A DNA stretch of 64,000 nucleotides from Glossina fuscipes (lineage: Eukaryota > Arthropoda > Insecta > Diptera > Glossinidae): contig NW_023998414.1 in NCBI RefSeq assembly GCF_014805625.2, positions 10,313,212 through 10,377,211 of the forward strand, in the 5' to 3' direction. A model generated the notes under the pieces. It was not told the DNA's origin and searched no databases. It saw only the letters and a program-made list of their open reading frames with translations. The translations under genes and the position numbers were made by a program. Shown one piece after another: positions 12,968 through 26,830 of this stretch (the first letter of the stretch is position 1; each line of letters begins with the position of its first letter).

Positions 12968-14280
12968 TGACTTTGTTTGTTTCCTAGTTACCGCTCCGTT
13001 ACCACGCCTTTGCAAATGATAAAACAAAAAAAAAATTGTCGTCTTTTCCGACGTTAGTGGACACGTCTCTCTTCTTTATAACCATGTCTGTGCGCCTTGC
13101 ATCATGGAATAATTACAGCCAATGGCAAATATCACTGACGAAAACAGGTGCAGAGATGCCTCGTAGAAGTCCGTGTGAATTTGTTCTACAAATTTTTTAT
13201 TTGTTGCAAAGAAAAGATTTGATTTGCTTCTCGGAACGAATATATAGAACATCAAATTAACTTCCATTCGTCTTCCTACGAGCGATATTAATATATATGT
13301 CGAGCTATCAACAATTTTGTTTTACATAAAAAATGAAATAAATGTCTCTTCATTTTATTAGATGTGGGTTCATGTTCATTTGTATTTAAAATGAATGGCT
13401 CTCTGGATTTTTGCCAATACTCAATTCTGGAATATTAATTTTTAGCCCCTTTCTCAATCAATCTGTCGAATTATATGCGAAAATAAAAAAATTGACAGAT
13501 TGTGGCTTATTGGCGTAAGCCGACACTTATTGGAGTAGCAGCTTTGTCCACTCGAAAAATCGCTAATAATGAGATTCAAAAAAATAAAAATAAATAAATA
13601 AATAAATAAAAAAAAAAAAGTGCTGTTACTACATACCCCACAGACGATGGGTTTTGGAATTGATGTAAGTTATTCGCAAAAGTGATATCCACGTATCAAA
13701 AAAATAATATCTGCATTGAGTGTAGTTCACGCACACACAGTCTCATTGCTTAGTATACGTCCAAACTTGTATGAGAAAATATTGAAAAATATGTCTCCAA
13801 TCCGGCCAAAGAGTACTCCGTTAAGGATTCAATTTAGCCAATTATACGATCAATGAAATAAGTAGGCCATGTTGAAACATGTTTACTTGATAGATGATAG
13901 ATAATGTCAAAGATTCGTATTAAGCCGAGCAATGTAATTTTCTTGCGTTTATGAATCTTGCTTGTGCTAGATATATAAATATGAAAAGTTGTGCAACACT
14001 AATGCAGTAAGCATGAACTGCTTTTTGCTTACAGAAGCTAGATCTTTGCACAGATTAGTGCTAATTATATGTAATTAATTTTATGATCAAATAATTACAA
14101 TAATTAAGAGTGAAATAGAATTTTCAAAATCTCTCAGACATTTTGATAGCAATCTAAGCATATTAACGAATCTATTTGATTTTTCCCCATCTCATTTTCC
14201 GATTCTCAGGCGAGTAATGCTATTATGAGTCTTTTAACTTAACCGCTGCATAATTTTCGCACGATAGAAAGATTTGTTTT
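11881..14280. other. Intergenic DNA with purine tract
   Basis: Apart from the GA tract I see no repeat family member and no gene. Frames at 12809-13267 are read from the tract or are its shadows. Confidence 0.5.
12867..12965. repeat. GA/GAAA purine tract
   Basis: About 100 bases of pure purine on the plus strand: GAAAG-type units passing into a (GA)n run of over 40 bases. Confidence 0.95.
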
Positions 14281-14284
14281 TGAT

Positions 14285-14855
14285 GAGAACCGCTATACAT
14301 AGATCTAGATAGATGCTCCAAATGGAGCTATGGCAGATTTTCTTACAGACAAATTTTCATCATAAAATTGAATCTTTCGGTGTATAAAGTCTTAATTTCC
14401 ATTAGGACCGTTATATGGGCTGGGAGATGATAGAAAAATGGACCTACATAGTCCAAATATGGTAGAGTCAATTTCTATGTCAAATTATTATTATGAACAA
14501 GTTTCCATCGACAAGTATTAAAAAATTACTCCACTAACACTCCAAAAAGTTCGCGTACCAAAGCCAAAATACTATTACTAAGCGATTTTTATCGCGAAAC
14601 TCTACAAATTGCATAATCTCGTTCTATAACGACTTGATAAAATAACCTTGTGTAAGGGACGTGATCGAAAAAGTGTTCCGATCCCAGTCAAAATTCACGT
14701 TTGTGTAGAAAATTTGATCAAAACACACAAGAATCGATGGACAGACGCAGACGCAAGATTCAGGAAATGATTGTGAACCGATCTGTATAATAAGAGATGA
14801 GTCTATCTTAAGCCTTTCTGGTTGTACCACACAAACTGAATATATCCTGTAGCGT
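14285..14855 (+). repeat. Dispersed repeat family A, long copy, plus orientation
   Basis: Contains CCGTTATATGGGCTGGGAG, ACTATTACTAAGCGATTTTT, GTGATCGAAAAAGTG, GATGGACAGACGCAGACGC and TCTTAAGCCTTTCTGGTTGT, in the same order as the 8.5-9.2 kb copy. Confidence 0.65.
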
Positions 14856-14859
14856 AGAA

Positions 14860-17690
14860 TATTTGATTGGTGGTTTTTTAGGACATCTTTTACAGCGAGA
14901 TCCCTGTTACAATAAATGAAGTGAAGTGAATCATTGTGTTTTTGTTGAAATTCTTTATACATTTGGAATAAGAAAATGTTAAGTAATTTTAGCATTTTGC
15001 TTACTATGTATGGAAAGAAAAATTTTCAGTGATAATGTGTAATAAAATGTATTGTTAACGAATATATATAGTGAACATAACCAGTTAAGAGACAATAAAC
15101 AATGACTGAACATATGTTTTATTATACTAAAAAGTCTGTTTGTCGTCTTATTTATTTATTTTTTGTTTTTTTTTTTATGTTTTCTTTGTTTCATTCAATA
15201 ATTATTGAATGGATGGATGCGTCATAACTACTACAAAGCAAAACATTATGACGTTTCGTGAATAATGCATTAAAACAATTGAATTTTAATTTTTGCCAAT
15301 CATGTTCGTTAACATTGCCTAACATTGTGTTACTAACCCTATGCATAGATTATTATATATATGTAAATATATGCATATCATTATATATATATATATATAT
15401 ATGCATATGCATATGCATATATGTGCTATATGCAAACTAAAAAATATTGAGCTTTTACGATATAAAGTTTCATGCATTCATTTCATTCATTTTTTTTCTC
15501 TCATTCGGTCTCTCTTAGTATCCAGCTTAATAAGTTTTTTGTTTATTTATTTATTTATTTATTGATTTTTTTTTTTTTTTTTTTTGACTTTACATAATAT
15601 ATTAAACATTAAATAAATGCATGCGCACATAATTATATCTTTAAACTCGTGCTCATATCATTGTTTTCATTCGCTTTTTTATTGTTTATTTATTTTTTTT
15701 TTTAATAATATTTATCTTTTCTTATTTGCTTATTTGCTTCATAAGCTCGTGATTTCGCGCTTAATAAATACAATTTAAAATTCTAGTGATTATATAAATG
15801 TGCTCGCAATTAAATCAGACTATTTAGTATGTAAAGACCGCAGTAATCGCAATTAAATAGGTTCAACGGAAAGAACAATAGGCATAATATTATAGACATT
15901 TGACGAACGATTACTAGGTATGATGCAGTAGTCAGCATCGTTTTATGTAATAATTAAAAAACAAGAGAAAAAAAAAAAAAGGAAAAGAAAAAACAAACAT
16001 TGATGAGATCCGTCAATGAAAACTTTATTAGGGTAGATCAAGCAATTTAATCATGAACAGATGTGTCAAGAATACGCGACTATAATGCTAACAATATTTT
16101 TAACGCGAATTCTATTTCGATTAAATACGAGAACGTTTTCTTCGTTAGAGAGAAGAGAGCAGCATATTTAATCATTTCTTTCCCGCAAATTAAAGGTTAC
16201 ATTTATTACGCAAGTTAACCAACTAACTACCAAGAAGCAGAGCTTTGCTAATTTTAAGAAAAAAAAAAAAACAATTAATTGCTTTTAACGCTACGACAAC
16301 GCCTAAGTAATACGCGCACAAATAAATTCCTTCCATAGTTTGAAATATGCAGCGTCATTATCTTTCTGATCTTTCGCCATTTATCGGGTAACTTAAAATA
16401 GTCATCGATCCAGTTTCGAATATCGTTAACGCTGAACTATTAAGTATGGCTGCACCGATTCCAGAAAAGTGGTAATTGGAACGAGCCAGCCTTTAAAAAA
16501 TATAGTGGGCGCCGGAAAACTTGCCAGCCTAAGCTAAAAATTATTTCCTTAGCGATTTTTTTTTTTTTTTTTTGGTGGAAGACAGACGGACATATATATG
16601 AATTTTCATCGTGTTCACGATTAAAATTTCCTTTCAGAAAATCTCGAGAACGACTTTCTAACTTTCTCGTAACTTATTGTATTTTCATTCCAAGTCAATT
16701 TAATCATTTCCATAGCTTACCGATTAATTCAGTTGAAAGCATGGAATAATGCAGTGCCATAAATGACCTTTACCTCTTTAAACTTTGATATGTAGTGAAC
16801 GGCAATATCTTAATTATCCATACCTGAAATTTCGATATGAATTAAACGTGTCAGATGTTAGATGTCATGCAGCAAAGAATTTCAGTCCAAGGAATAGTAT
16901 TTGTTCACCTAATAATTCACCAGCAAAATAAAACAAATAAGAAATCGTATTCAGTTTAAATGGAACTCTTTATATCGTTCACCTTGCCTTTGCTAATACT
17001 GAGATAAATCTTCAAGCAGCTACGATTATTTGTACGGTTACGTAACACTTTACTTGAATTCTTCAAATTAAGTTAAGCAACTTTGGATCAATGATGAATT
17101 TTTCATTATCATAGATTTTATTTACAATCTTTCGAAAACTATTTTATAGAAAATGTTTAACAACAAACACATTCACTACGCTTTAACCCCTTTTTTATGG
17201 TTACATACCCGTGTTCTGATTATCTCTGCGAAGGCCACGACTCAAACTGTTTTGCTCGCTGTAAGTAGTCTCGCCTACAAATCTTCAAAATGATCGCACT
17301 GACCAATGCCACATTTGTGATGTTTGTGTTAATCCTTTTTCCCGGCAATATTTCCTTAGGCATTTTTTTTTTTGTTTTTTTTTTATCTTTTCTGTAATCG
17401 CCTCGCCGCGTTAGATGCGTTTGTTTTACGAGAAAGACAGGTAAGGGATCGCAATTCCTTATTTGCTTTCGAAATATTTTAGGAAAATTAGTTTTCTGCA
17501 GTATTAGGTTGCTTTCACACAGATACACTTTATCAAATGTGTGATTTTCATTGAAATGTCTCATACATCATCAAATGTCTCACACTGTAAGACCCGTTCG
17601 TGGCTATTTTTCTCGTACAGTGTTATCAGACAGTATAAAGCCTTATACAATGGCTGTTACTAAGTGAAACCTGAAATGTGTATGAAACAC
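14860..17690. other. Intergenic AT-rich DNA
   Basis: An ATGCAT/TA microsatellite at 15380-15422, several T and A runs. A 114-codon minus frame at 17220-17564 contains Lys and poly-Lys runs and no domain; not called. Confidence 0.5.
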
Positions 17691-17691
17691 A

Positions 17692-17880
<189 letters not shown>

Positions 17881-17939
17881 AAGACACACTCACACACATT
17901 AAAACAGTATTTACCAAGATGCATCACTTCAATTTAACA

Positions 17940-18700
17940 CTGGAATGTATACTAATGAATAATACTGAAAGTAGGAAGCTGAAATTCGGCACAAACATTC
18001 TTGATCGATTACGAATCCAATCTTAGAAAATGGGAAACTGAAACAAACTCGAAAAAAAACGATAATTTTTTAATATATCCTTCTATGGCTGTCGATCAAG
18101 CAAAAATATTTGAGAAAACCTATTTACTAAATGTTCATCAAATCCATCTTCATGTTTGATCCAAACATGGTCCTGATTCCCGTTCACTAACATCCCACAA
18201 CACAATTATGGGTAATATTTTAATTTCAATTTACTCCCAATCCATTTCCCATTTATTTCCTATTCGATGGGAAAAAATGCTAGTGTATTTTAGAATAAAT
18301 GAGAAATTAATTGGAAATAAATTGGAATTAAAATTCTATCCCAATTTGTGCTCTTATTAATGATAAGATCAGGACTATCTTTGGACTGACAATGAGGCTG
18401 GTCCTCATGAACATTTGGAGCATAGGTTTTAAGCAATATCTCCACGGGACCGATATTTTTAGGCAAGAATATGAAAGAGATGTCGGCGTCTGTCCGAGAT
18501 TGTTCCGGTTTTTTCGACGCTGTAGATGAACACAACCACAGAGCGCATCCACTTTTTCACCGCACATTTTTAATCGATCAGGGAATGCCTATACCAAATT
18601 TCAAATTGCTATCTTTATTTTTACGACAAAAAAAAGCGGATCGAAATGATCACTTTTGGTAAAAGTTGGTATATGTCATCTGGAACCCGAGAAGTAGACC
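17940..18700 (+). repeat. Dispersed repeat family B, copy 1
   Basis: Shares an ordered set of blocks with 39380-40030: GAAATTCGGCACAAACATTC, ACTCGAAAAAAAACGATAA, AAACATGGTCCTGAT, ATTTTAATTTCAATTTACT, and CGAGATTGTTCCGG. Non-coding, no terminal repeats found. Confidence 0.6.
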
Positions 18701-19194
18701 AGCTACGAGAAAAATGATTATAGGTCTTTTATATAAATAAATGTCCCTAAAATATCTAGAAAGATTTAATGCTTTATAGCCGTTTCGATCATAAATTAAA
18801 ACGTATCAAAATAATGTGCTCGGTACTTCTAGTGTTAATATTATTTTAAAGGTGTCTATGGATATTCGCTTTTATTTCTCAAAAAGGAATCGAACCGCTT
18901 AAAAATGTTCGAACATGCGCCCCTTATGTCGCAGGGTGGAATATATAGCCGAACAATTTTGCAAAGTTTTTATTCCCGAGCTTTTTGCCTGAACGTATCT
19001 CGGTTGCCACTGCTGATGTCAATCAAGACTTTATACAACTTTGACCTTTACCCGATACTTGCAAGGATTGACCATAACTTTAAGATTAAATAAACATATA
19101 ATCTTTACTTTTGGGCTTTGCATAGACTCGATAATTCATGGAGTAGTAGTAACAAGCTTCATAGCCCCAAGTGTGGTCGGGTGATTAATAAATT

Positions 19195-19480
19195 TCAATA
19201 TATTTGTACCCTACGCCACTTGTGGTACATTGGATGTATTAAGCCTGACCGAATGTGTGCAACACTCTAAAGGACTTGATATAGACCCATCTTTTATTAT
19301 ACCAATCGTTTGCTTGTCGAGCAAATCTTGTTTGCCCGTCTTGTCCATATCGCATCTGTCGAGATATTTCGATGAGATTTGGTACACTAATATTTTTTTT
19401 GTTTCAAAGATGAACGCTATAGAAAATGGTTCGGATCTGACCACTTTCCCGATCACTTCGTATATAATGTCGAATAAAGT
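19195..19480 (-). repeat. Dispersed repeat family A, minus orientation
   Basis: Starts TTGTACCCTACGCCACTTGT and contains TATAGACCCATC, CGAGATATTTCGATGAGATT, GATGAACGCTATAGAAAATG and GGTTCGGATCTGACCACTTT. Confidence 0.65.
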
Positions 19481-20540
19481 TGAATGATTGGATTAAACAA
19501 AGCGCTGTAAAGTATTTAAAGAAGAGCTCGAGTTTCGAGTCTGCCCGCAATCCCTTCAAAATAAACCATGTAAATAATCTTTAATTACGGAACTCTTTTG
19601 TCTATGCTATAATTGGCTTCGACTATGATGATGGCAGAAATCGGACATAGCGTGAATTTTGATTTTTTTTTTTTTTTTTTTTTTTTTTTGTTACTTCTTC
19701 GATACATTAACGGACGTTTGAATTCTTTAGAGGGGAATTTTCGGCTTTACATTTATTCCAATGACATGATAGTAAATAGATTTGAATCGTCGCGATGCGG
19801 AGATATGAACTAAACCATAGTAGGAAATTTCTCAGTTTTTCTGACGGCGCAACAGACAAGCAATGCTGGCATATTTGATATGAATGCTACAATAATAGTT
19901 TCCTTGTCTCTGTTCCGGTAACAATGCGTTCAATTTAAATGTAGACCGTTCCCATATCTTTGATTTAAAAAACAAAAAAAAAAAAAAAAATGTAATTGTT
20001 TTAATTGAATCGGTTAAGTGATTGCAGACACAAAATTATTTACCGAAAAAACAAGTCACATATAAATCAAAACGTACACATTCATGGGTCTACAGTAAAA
20101 TTTGCTGACTGCATGCATAATCAAGCACATGTGAAGCAATTTAGTGACAATGATATGTATAATGATGAGATTTGTGTGTCGGCTTATCTGATACCATATC
20201 GCATATTGTACAATAGAAAAAGAGGCTCAGATAGAGAAGAACAATTTACGAATATTAATACATATATGTAATACATAATGTAATGAAATTTATGCAATCT
20301 CTTTACCTCTCCCAATACATAGTGGATAAATGGTTTATTAACCTTGACATTTAAAATCATTTACTTACTGTACGTTGTTCGTTTTTATTAGATAACAAGT
20401 AATGGGCAGGTACCGGTTGACTATCTGTGTATTTTTTTTTTTGTTGATATAAATTTAATTTATTTATAAACGTAATAAGATCAAAAGGTTGACCTCTGTT
20501 ATGTGCTGATGTTGTTATTATTGTTACCATTTTTTTTTTT

Positions 20541-20567
20541 TTTCTTTCTTTCTTTCTTTCTTTCTTT
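20541..20567. repeat. (CTTT)n microsatellite
   Basis: About six CTTT units next to a T-run. Confidence 0.85.
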
Positions 20568-20599
20568 TTCAAATCTCTTCTCTCTGTTTGCATTATTTA

Positions 20600-21000
20600 A
20601 TATGGATAAACGCAACGAGTTGGTCAAAAAGTAATTTCGATCTTCCTCTGTGTTCGTGTTCGCAATCGAGGAGAAGGTCTAACTGGTCTGTCGTTTTGTT
20701 ATTAGCAAAATCCAAAAATACATTATATTGTAGTGCATCGCGTGTAGACACCCAGGCCCAAGTAGTCATCTAGCTTTAAGCTTCTTATGAATCTCGTATT
20801 CGGAGCATCAGGCTGTGTCCCGCGTTATGAAGTGTTCGCCAAACACCTGGCATCTGATTCTCCAGATTTTGCACGCATGCAACCACAATATGATGAGACC
20901 TTTCCATTTGTCCCTTTGCAGAAACTGCATATATCGGTATTGGAGATACGCACATTTCTGTGGTGGTACCTGACCGAATTGTGACGCATGAAGGAGTCAG
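20600..21000 (-). pseudogene. Decayed LINE 3' tail related to the 53-kb fragment
   Basis: Minus-strand reading gives HRNVRISNTDICSFC, then a degraded CGCMRAKSG, comparable in order and spacing to the C-x-C...HxLCEC tail of Jockey-type ORF2 and to the fragment at 52960-53040. Several stops. Less certain than the 53-kb copy. Confidence 0.35.
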
Positions 21001-22016
21001 TGACGCAAGGTATGCGGGTCCGCCCTAACTACAACAGCTTGTGCGCGTTCATATATTCTTAATGGTCTTCTAAAATACATAAATATTTGTAATAAACGTG
21101 AACTTCTACGTTGATCCAATTATGTCTATTACTTCGTGCAGCCGAGTTTTTCTAAGAAAATTCCTACCACGATAGATTTCAAATAACATTTTCGGAATAT
21201 GTCTGTTTCTGACATTAGTGTAACATAAGCAGTTTTTCCAAAGAGGAGTTTTTTTTACTCCTCACTCACAAGTTACAAAACTATAAAGATATGCGTTTAA
21301 ATCGTTCGATGATAGGCATAGAACAAACAAACAAATTTTCGCTTTGGCATACAGTGGTCTTTGTCTATGGTAAGCGTAATATGAACGATATCGGATATCA
21401 AAAGGATTAAAATATAATAACACTATTGGCAATGACAATGAAATTCATTTTGAATGGATATGAATAAGAAATATACTTTCTTGCCAACCTAATGTAATGA
21501 GACATAGCAGAAACAATATATTTACATTTTTACATGATTTCCGTTATAAAAAATTTCAAATAAAGAAAAACTGAAAAATAAGACCAATTATTGTAGTTAA
21601 CATTGACAGTTTATCAACATCGTTTATTTTGTTTTTGTTTTTTTATTTGTCATTTATTTAAGGTATGTATATGCTTAGAAAAAAGGTTGTTGAAATATTT
21701 ATTCGGTATCATTGCACTCGAAGCACACATTTCATGTTAAACTAAGCATTACCGAATTATAAGCAAAAAAAATCTTCTTCTGTGTGTGTGTGTCTGTGTG
21801 TGTGTGTGTGTGCGTCTATAAAAACATATGTAAACATATGCAGTATTAAGTTATTTCCTCTTTGCGTGTAACTATGCATACACATACATATATATATATA
21901 TAGATACACGTAACGTACAATTTATCGTGCATTCACTTCCTTGTCCAATAAAACCCCACAATTACTCAATTGTCATTTGTTATGATCCATTAAAGAATGA
22001 GAATCAGTTATTGTAG

Positions 22017-22047
22017 TTCATCATCATCATCATCATCATCATCGTCA
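22017..22047. repeat. (TCA)n microsatellite
   Basis: Nine to ten TCA units, the last one changed to TCG. Confidence 0.85.
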
Positions 22048-22484
22048 TGCAAGCACAAATTATGTATGTATTCGCGATTATCTTTATCGTTTCAAGTTTC
22101 TTTTTTTTTTGTTTTTTTTGTTTTTTTTGTTTTTTTTGCGTTTTTATGCTTGTTCGTTTTAATATATAAAACTTGTCAAAGTCCGCATTTATAAAGTCTG
22201 GGAAATACGTCTATAAAAACATTAAGTATAAAAAAAAGTTGGAAAGTTTTTACAAATTTTCATAGCAAAGCAAGTGTATGTATGACTGACTCTGAGAAAG
22301 GAAACATTAAGAAAAAGTATTACAATTATTCCATTTCTCTACACTAAAGAGTTCACGCTTTACAGTAAAAACGGTGTGCGGCACATTTTATGAAGGCCAT
22401 CTCAACGTCTTGTGTTTTCGTTTATTAAATTCACAATTAAGACCTCAAATAAGTTAGTTTGAGAGTATCACGGCGCGTACGATA

Positions 22485-22812
22485 AAATACCCTACACCAC
22501 TTTGCTTAATGCCGTTACATGTGTAACGGTTTTTTTCAAAATAAAACCTTAAATTCGAAGTGGTGGAACAATTTCAATCTGTTCGTTTTCATTTTTTTGC
22601 AATATCATTCGGTCCTTGGGTCAACAACATGTCGGTGTACAAAATTTCATCAAAATATCTCGAAAATTGCAACCTATAGGTGGAACACAAGAATACCCAA
22701 CACGGACAGAGAGAAGGTTAAATCGAAATGTATCATAAGTGATGGGTTTATCTCAAATCCTTCTGTATATTGCATACATCCCTGTCTACTTTGTATACCG
22801 TTGTACCACAAC
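22485..22812 (+). repeat. Dispersed repeat family A, plus orientation
   Basis: Starts AATACCCTACACCACTTTGC, then TTCATCAAAATATCTCGAAA, GGTGGAACACAAGAATAC, and TTGCATACATCCCTG at the far end. It overlaps a spurious 107-codon frame that is not a gene. Confidence 0.6.
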
Positions 22813-22999
22813 TGCGATATAAAAAAAAAAACCAAAAAATGAAACGAATAAGTTCACTACTCGCTAATATTGGGTGAACGTGGATGATTTTCTCAATTTC
22901 CGTACAGGTGCTATAGGTTAACCCATAGAATACATGTAACGATTTGTATTGTTGCATCTGTCATATGTGCAGCTTATGAGCGATATGCTATTGAAAACG

Positions 23000-23900
23000 T
23001 ACGTATTCTTAATTTATGTTGGACTGTGGGCGTGTCCTTTAACCATTTTGGTCCATTAAAAATTTTTTAAATTTTTTAAAATTTTATCGAATTTGAAGCG
23101 GAAATGTCCATTTTTGCAACCGAAAGCATGTTCATCACAGTGACACATACTGACAGATGGACAGACCTGCTTTTTTCCCATTTTAAAATTAGAAACAAAG
23201 TCTAGGATTTTTTAAACCATTTGCCAAAATGACCAGACCTCCGATGGAGTGCAAGTATAGGGAATCAATCCCAAAGATTAGATGAGATCGCTTTTTTAAT
23301 GAATACAATTGCATTTGCTGCATCATTTCAAGTATGTTGCGTCTTAAATAAGATGCAGGAAAAACTTTATTACTGTATGTCTGAAATTGCATACTCCAGT
23401 AACGAACGGCTGAAAGATGCATCAAAGTCGAATCTAAGCCCGTTCATCTTTCTCTCTGTCCTGTTTGTCTGGCAGTTTTTCATTGAATCGCTCAGAAGTC
23501 TTTGAATATAAAAAAGTTCTTCTTGTATTATAATTTAATAAATCATAAGTAAGTAAACTATATACGGCCGCGATCGAACCCTATCTACTGTATCTATCCT
23601 GTCTATATCCTATCTATGCATACATTTTTAGACAGATATACAGAATAATTTTCGACATTCCGTCTTGTTTCGCCTTATGAGTATAGAGCAGGCCAACCAG
23701 CAGTTATTTTATGTGGATGTGTGCTTTGATCCATTTGTCCCATTTTCAATAGCAGGAGATGGCAGGAGAATGTTTATCACAGACAGACAGACAGACAGGC
23801 AGACGGACAGACGGACAGACGGACACGGTTAAATCAATTTAAAATTTGATGCTAATCACGCATACATATATGCTTTATGGGATCTCTGAAGCCTTTTTCT
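23000..23900 (+). repeat. Dispersed repeat family C fragments with GACAGACA core
   Basis: Two pieces: about 23090-23220 (AAAGCATGTTCATCACAG, GACAGATGGACAGACCTG) and 23690-23890 (GGAGAATGTTTATCACAGAC, followed by a GACA/GACG tetranucleotide run). Similar wording recurs at 49290-49990. Confidence 0.45.
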
Positions 23901-24533
23901 AGGTCTTGCAAAACTATTGATAAAACATATATTCCCCCTCATACTTCGGTGATAGATGTAAAGGGACATATGTACATATATACATATATGCATATATAAA
24001 TTCTTTAATATGAACCTTTACTAATTGCAGGCGAACCTATGAATAATCAATCTCTTAGCGCGACGAGAATAGATTTGAAAATCCTAAGGCCAAATTTGCT
24101 GCTCTAAGCAACCTTTCGAAAAAAAAAAAAAAAAAAAAAAATACATACGAATATGCATATAATTAATATAATTTTGAAATGTATGAATTGTTAACAATTT
24201 TAATAAATCGCATGTATTTGAGTGTAAAGGTTAGCAAAGTCAGACATATATTTTTTTGCAAATTTTTTTTTTTATGCTCGTTGACGCCGCTTAAGTAAAT
24301 ATGCGAAGCAAATGAACTGAATGTTCATTGTATTCCTTTCAAACAGAATTCAATAAATCTCTCAACGACGATAATCGACATTAGCAACAACATTCGATGC
24401 CAACCTCTTTTTCTTTTTCATGCTTTATTTTCGAAGTATTGCATCAAAACGATGAACAACGAATAATTGTATAAGAGAATATGAGAAAAGTGAGTTATGC
24501 AAATATCTCTTTAATGGCAACGAAAAAAACCAG

Positions 24534-24574
<41 letters not shown>

Positions 24575-26180
24575 CGAAATGTATTTTTTTTTTTTGTAAC
24601 TTAGGTCGACAGTCTTATCACTGCAGCACCAGAAGCCATTTATTTATATCTCGATAACTATTCAGTTATTTCTTAAGGGGAAAATTCGTTTTTACCAAGA
24701 CAACGTTTATTTATATTTTATTATTTATATATATATGCATATACTGCAAACCTTAACAAAACTAAGAGCAAACAAACGACTACTCATTTGCATCGAGGCG
24801 AAACAGCAAAGAAAAAAAAAAAAAACAAGGAAAAAAAAAAGATAAGAAATACTTAACCCTTACGTACCGACATAAACTCGTTTAAGGTAGATAAGTATGT
24901 AAGAGGAGTACATACTGTGCAGAAACGCATAGTATAAAGGAAAAAACAAAATTTCTATATTCCAGTCTTGAGGCGCAATGATCTGCAAGTATACATATAA
25001 AAATATATATATATATATAAAAAGAGAAAAAAAAACAAAAAAATATTAAGCCTCTAAATGATTTATAAAATTGAACATGTATTTTTTGTTAGCGTGCAGA
25101 GTGACCATATGATATTAAGCGGCCCTCTGCTTCTTCAGCAAACTTTTTCTTAACATCAACTCTTCCACGATAACATTAAAATGTCGCAAACCAACCTTTG
25201 TAATGTGAACTAAAAATTAAACGCATATTTATTGGCCGAATACTTTTTATTTATGTTCCAACTTAAGAAAAAAGTGATTTACTCTGATGTCCTCTGTATT
25301 AATGTCTGTCTGTTCCATTGCGAGAATATCGAGTTCTTCTTACGTGGACTGTAAAATTGCAAATATTTTTTGCAAATTTATCTGATTTATCGCATAAAGT
25401 TGCGCTGGGTCCTTCTCGCAATGAAGAGCTCAATAATTTTTCGATTAGCAGCTAAGTAATCACATACTTGTAAAAGCATTCCGTTAAATACAAAATGAAT
25501 GAATGAATAACAATGAAATATTATATATAAATGTAATTTTTCCATGTAGTTGTATTTATTTCATCATTTCATGACATATGAACCATGCATATGTAAATGA
25601 GTCGTTACAATAGGAAAAATGATGAGATGAGATGAGATTTCTTAAGCAACTTTATTGATTTGTGGTTTTAAGAAAACGAAAAAAAAAAAAAAAAAACAAA
25701 TTGATTTCTTTTCTTTGAGTGAAATTTTGCTATCTATCTATCTATCTATCTATCTATTTATTCGAGATCAACTGTACAAATCTTTTTTTTTTCTGCAATA
25801 CATATGTATGTGACTTTCTCTAACGCGTATCAATTTCCATTTTCATTATTACTTATGAAGACAATTCATGATTGATTTAATATAAATTTATTATATTATA
25901 GGTTTCATACATATATAAATATATTCGCTTATAGATAAGTATGTATGCATGTCTTGTAATGCAATACATGAAGTGGTAATTAAAGCCTGCATTGCATTGT
26001 ATGAACGAATGTTTGCGTAAAGATGCAAATGAAATTGCAAAACTTAACAGTTTAGCTGTTGGTGTTAAATATTGACAGAAGTGAATAAATATGATTTAAA
26101 ATTAAAATAGAAGATACCGGGTGAAGGTTTTAGATGAAAAATTTAAAAAAAAAAAAAAAATCTTAAATAAAAAATTTAAA
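23901..26180. other. Intergenic AT-rich DNA
   Basis: Poly-A runs (24118-24141, about 24537-24566, 25679-25697) and TATC repeat. No gene or repeat family member recognised. Confidence 0.5.
25730..25757. repeat. (TATC)n microsatellite
   Basis: About seven TATC units. Confidence 0.9.
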
Positions 26181-26189
26181 AACATTTAA

Positions 26190-26830
26190 ATACCCTACAC
26201 AACATGGACTTATACAATTTTTTGATTCATCTTCTAGGGGCATACCTTTCACAAGAGCTCTTTTGAGAGAAGAAGAGAGCCAGAAATGTGAACTGAACAA
26301 GACATATAATGAATTCATTCATTTGCTGTGATGATTAAAAAGTAACTAAAAGTTACGAGTTTTTTCACTTCATTTTCATGAGAATTCTCGTATCGGAGCG
26401 GTGTCCGTCACATGCATCTATGTGATCCAAATTTGCTATAATTAATATGATCTATGTCATCTCACTTTTGTGAATCAATTTCCATCACAGAATGCTATAA
26501 ATTAGATCATTTTGTCATATAGAGTGCTATGTTGTCATAAGAAAGACACGGTTCAAAAAGTAATTTTATCCTATTTCGGTTGATTTTTCTCAAAATATTT
26601 TTTATAGATAAGTCATTACATGAGAAGCGGTCACAAAACTTTTCTCCGATCTAATGCGAGACTCGTGCCTTTATCGCATTTCATAAAAATATATCAAAAA
26701 TTTTGATTGTGTTGAACGCAACAAGACATGAGCAGCCACAGGACGCACAGACACACCGCTTAAATCGATTCGAAATATGTGATATATGAGGCGGTATTAT
26801 TAGTCTTTCTGGGATAGGGTTGTAAGCCTG
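26190..26830 (+). repeat. Dispersed repeat family A, diverged, plus orientation
   Basis: Starts AAATACCCTACACAAC and contains GAGAAGCGGTCACAAAACTT, ACATGAGCAGCCACAGGACG and a degraded TAGTCTTTCTGGGATAGGGT end. Confidence 0.5.

Noticed and set aside
17220..17564. 114-codon minus-strand frame
   Set aside because: Contains Lys runs encoded by T-tracts on the plus strand, no domain, no conserved start context.
23560..23580. B-box-like GGTTCGATCGCGG on the minus strand
   Set aside because: No A box at usable distance and no tRNA fold.
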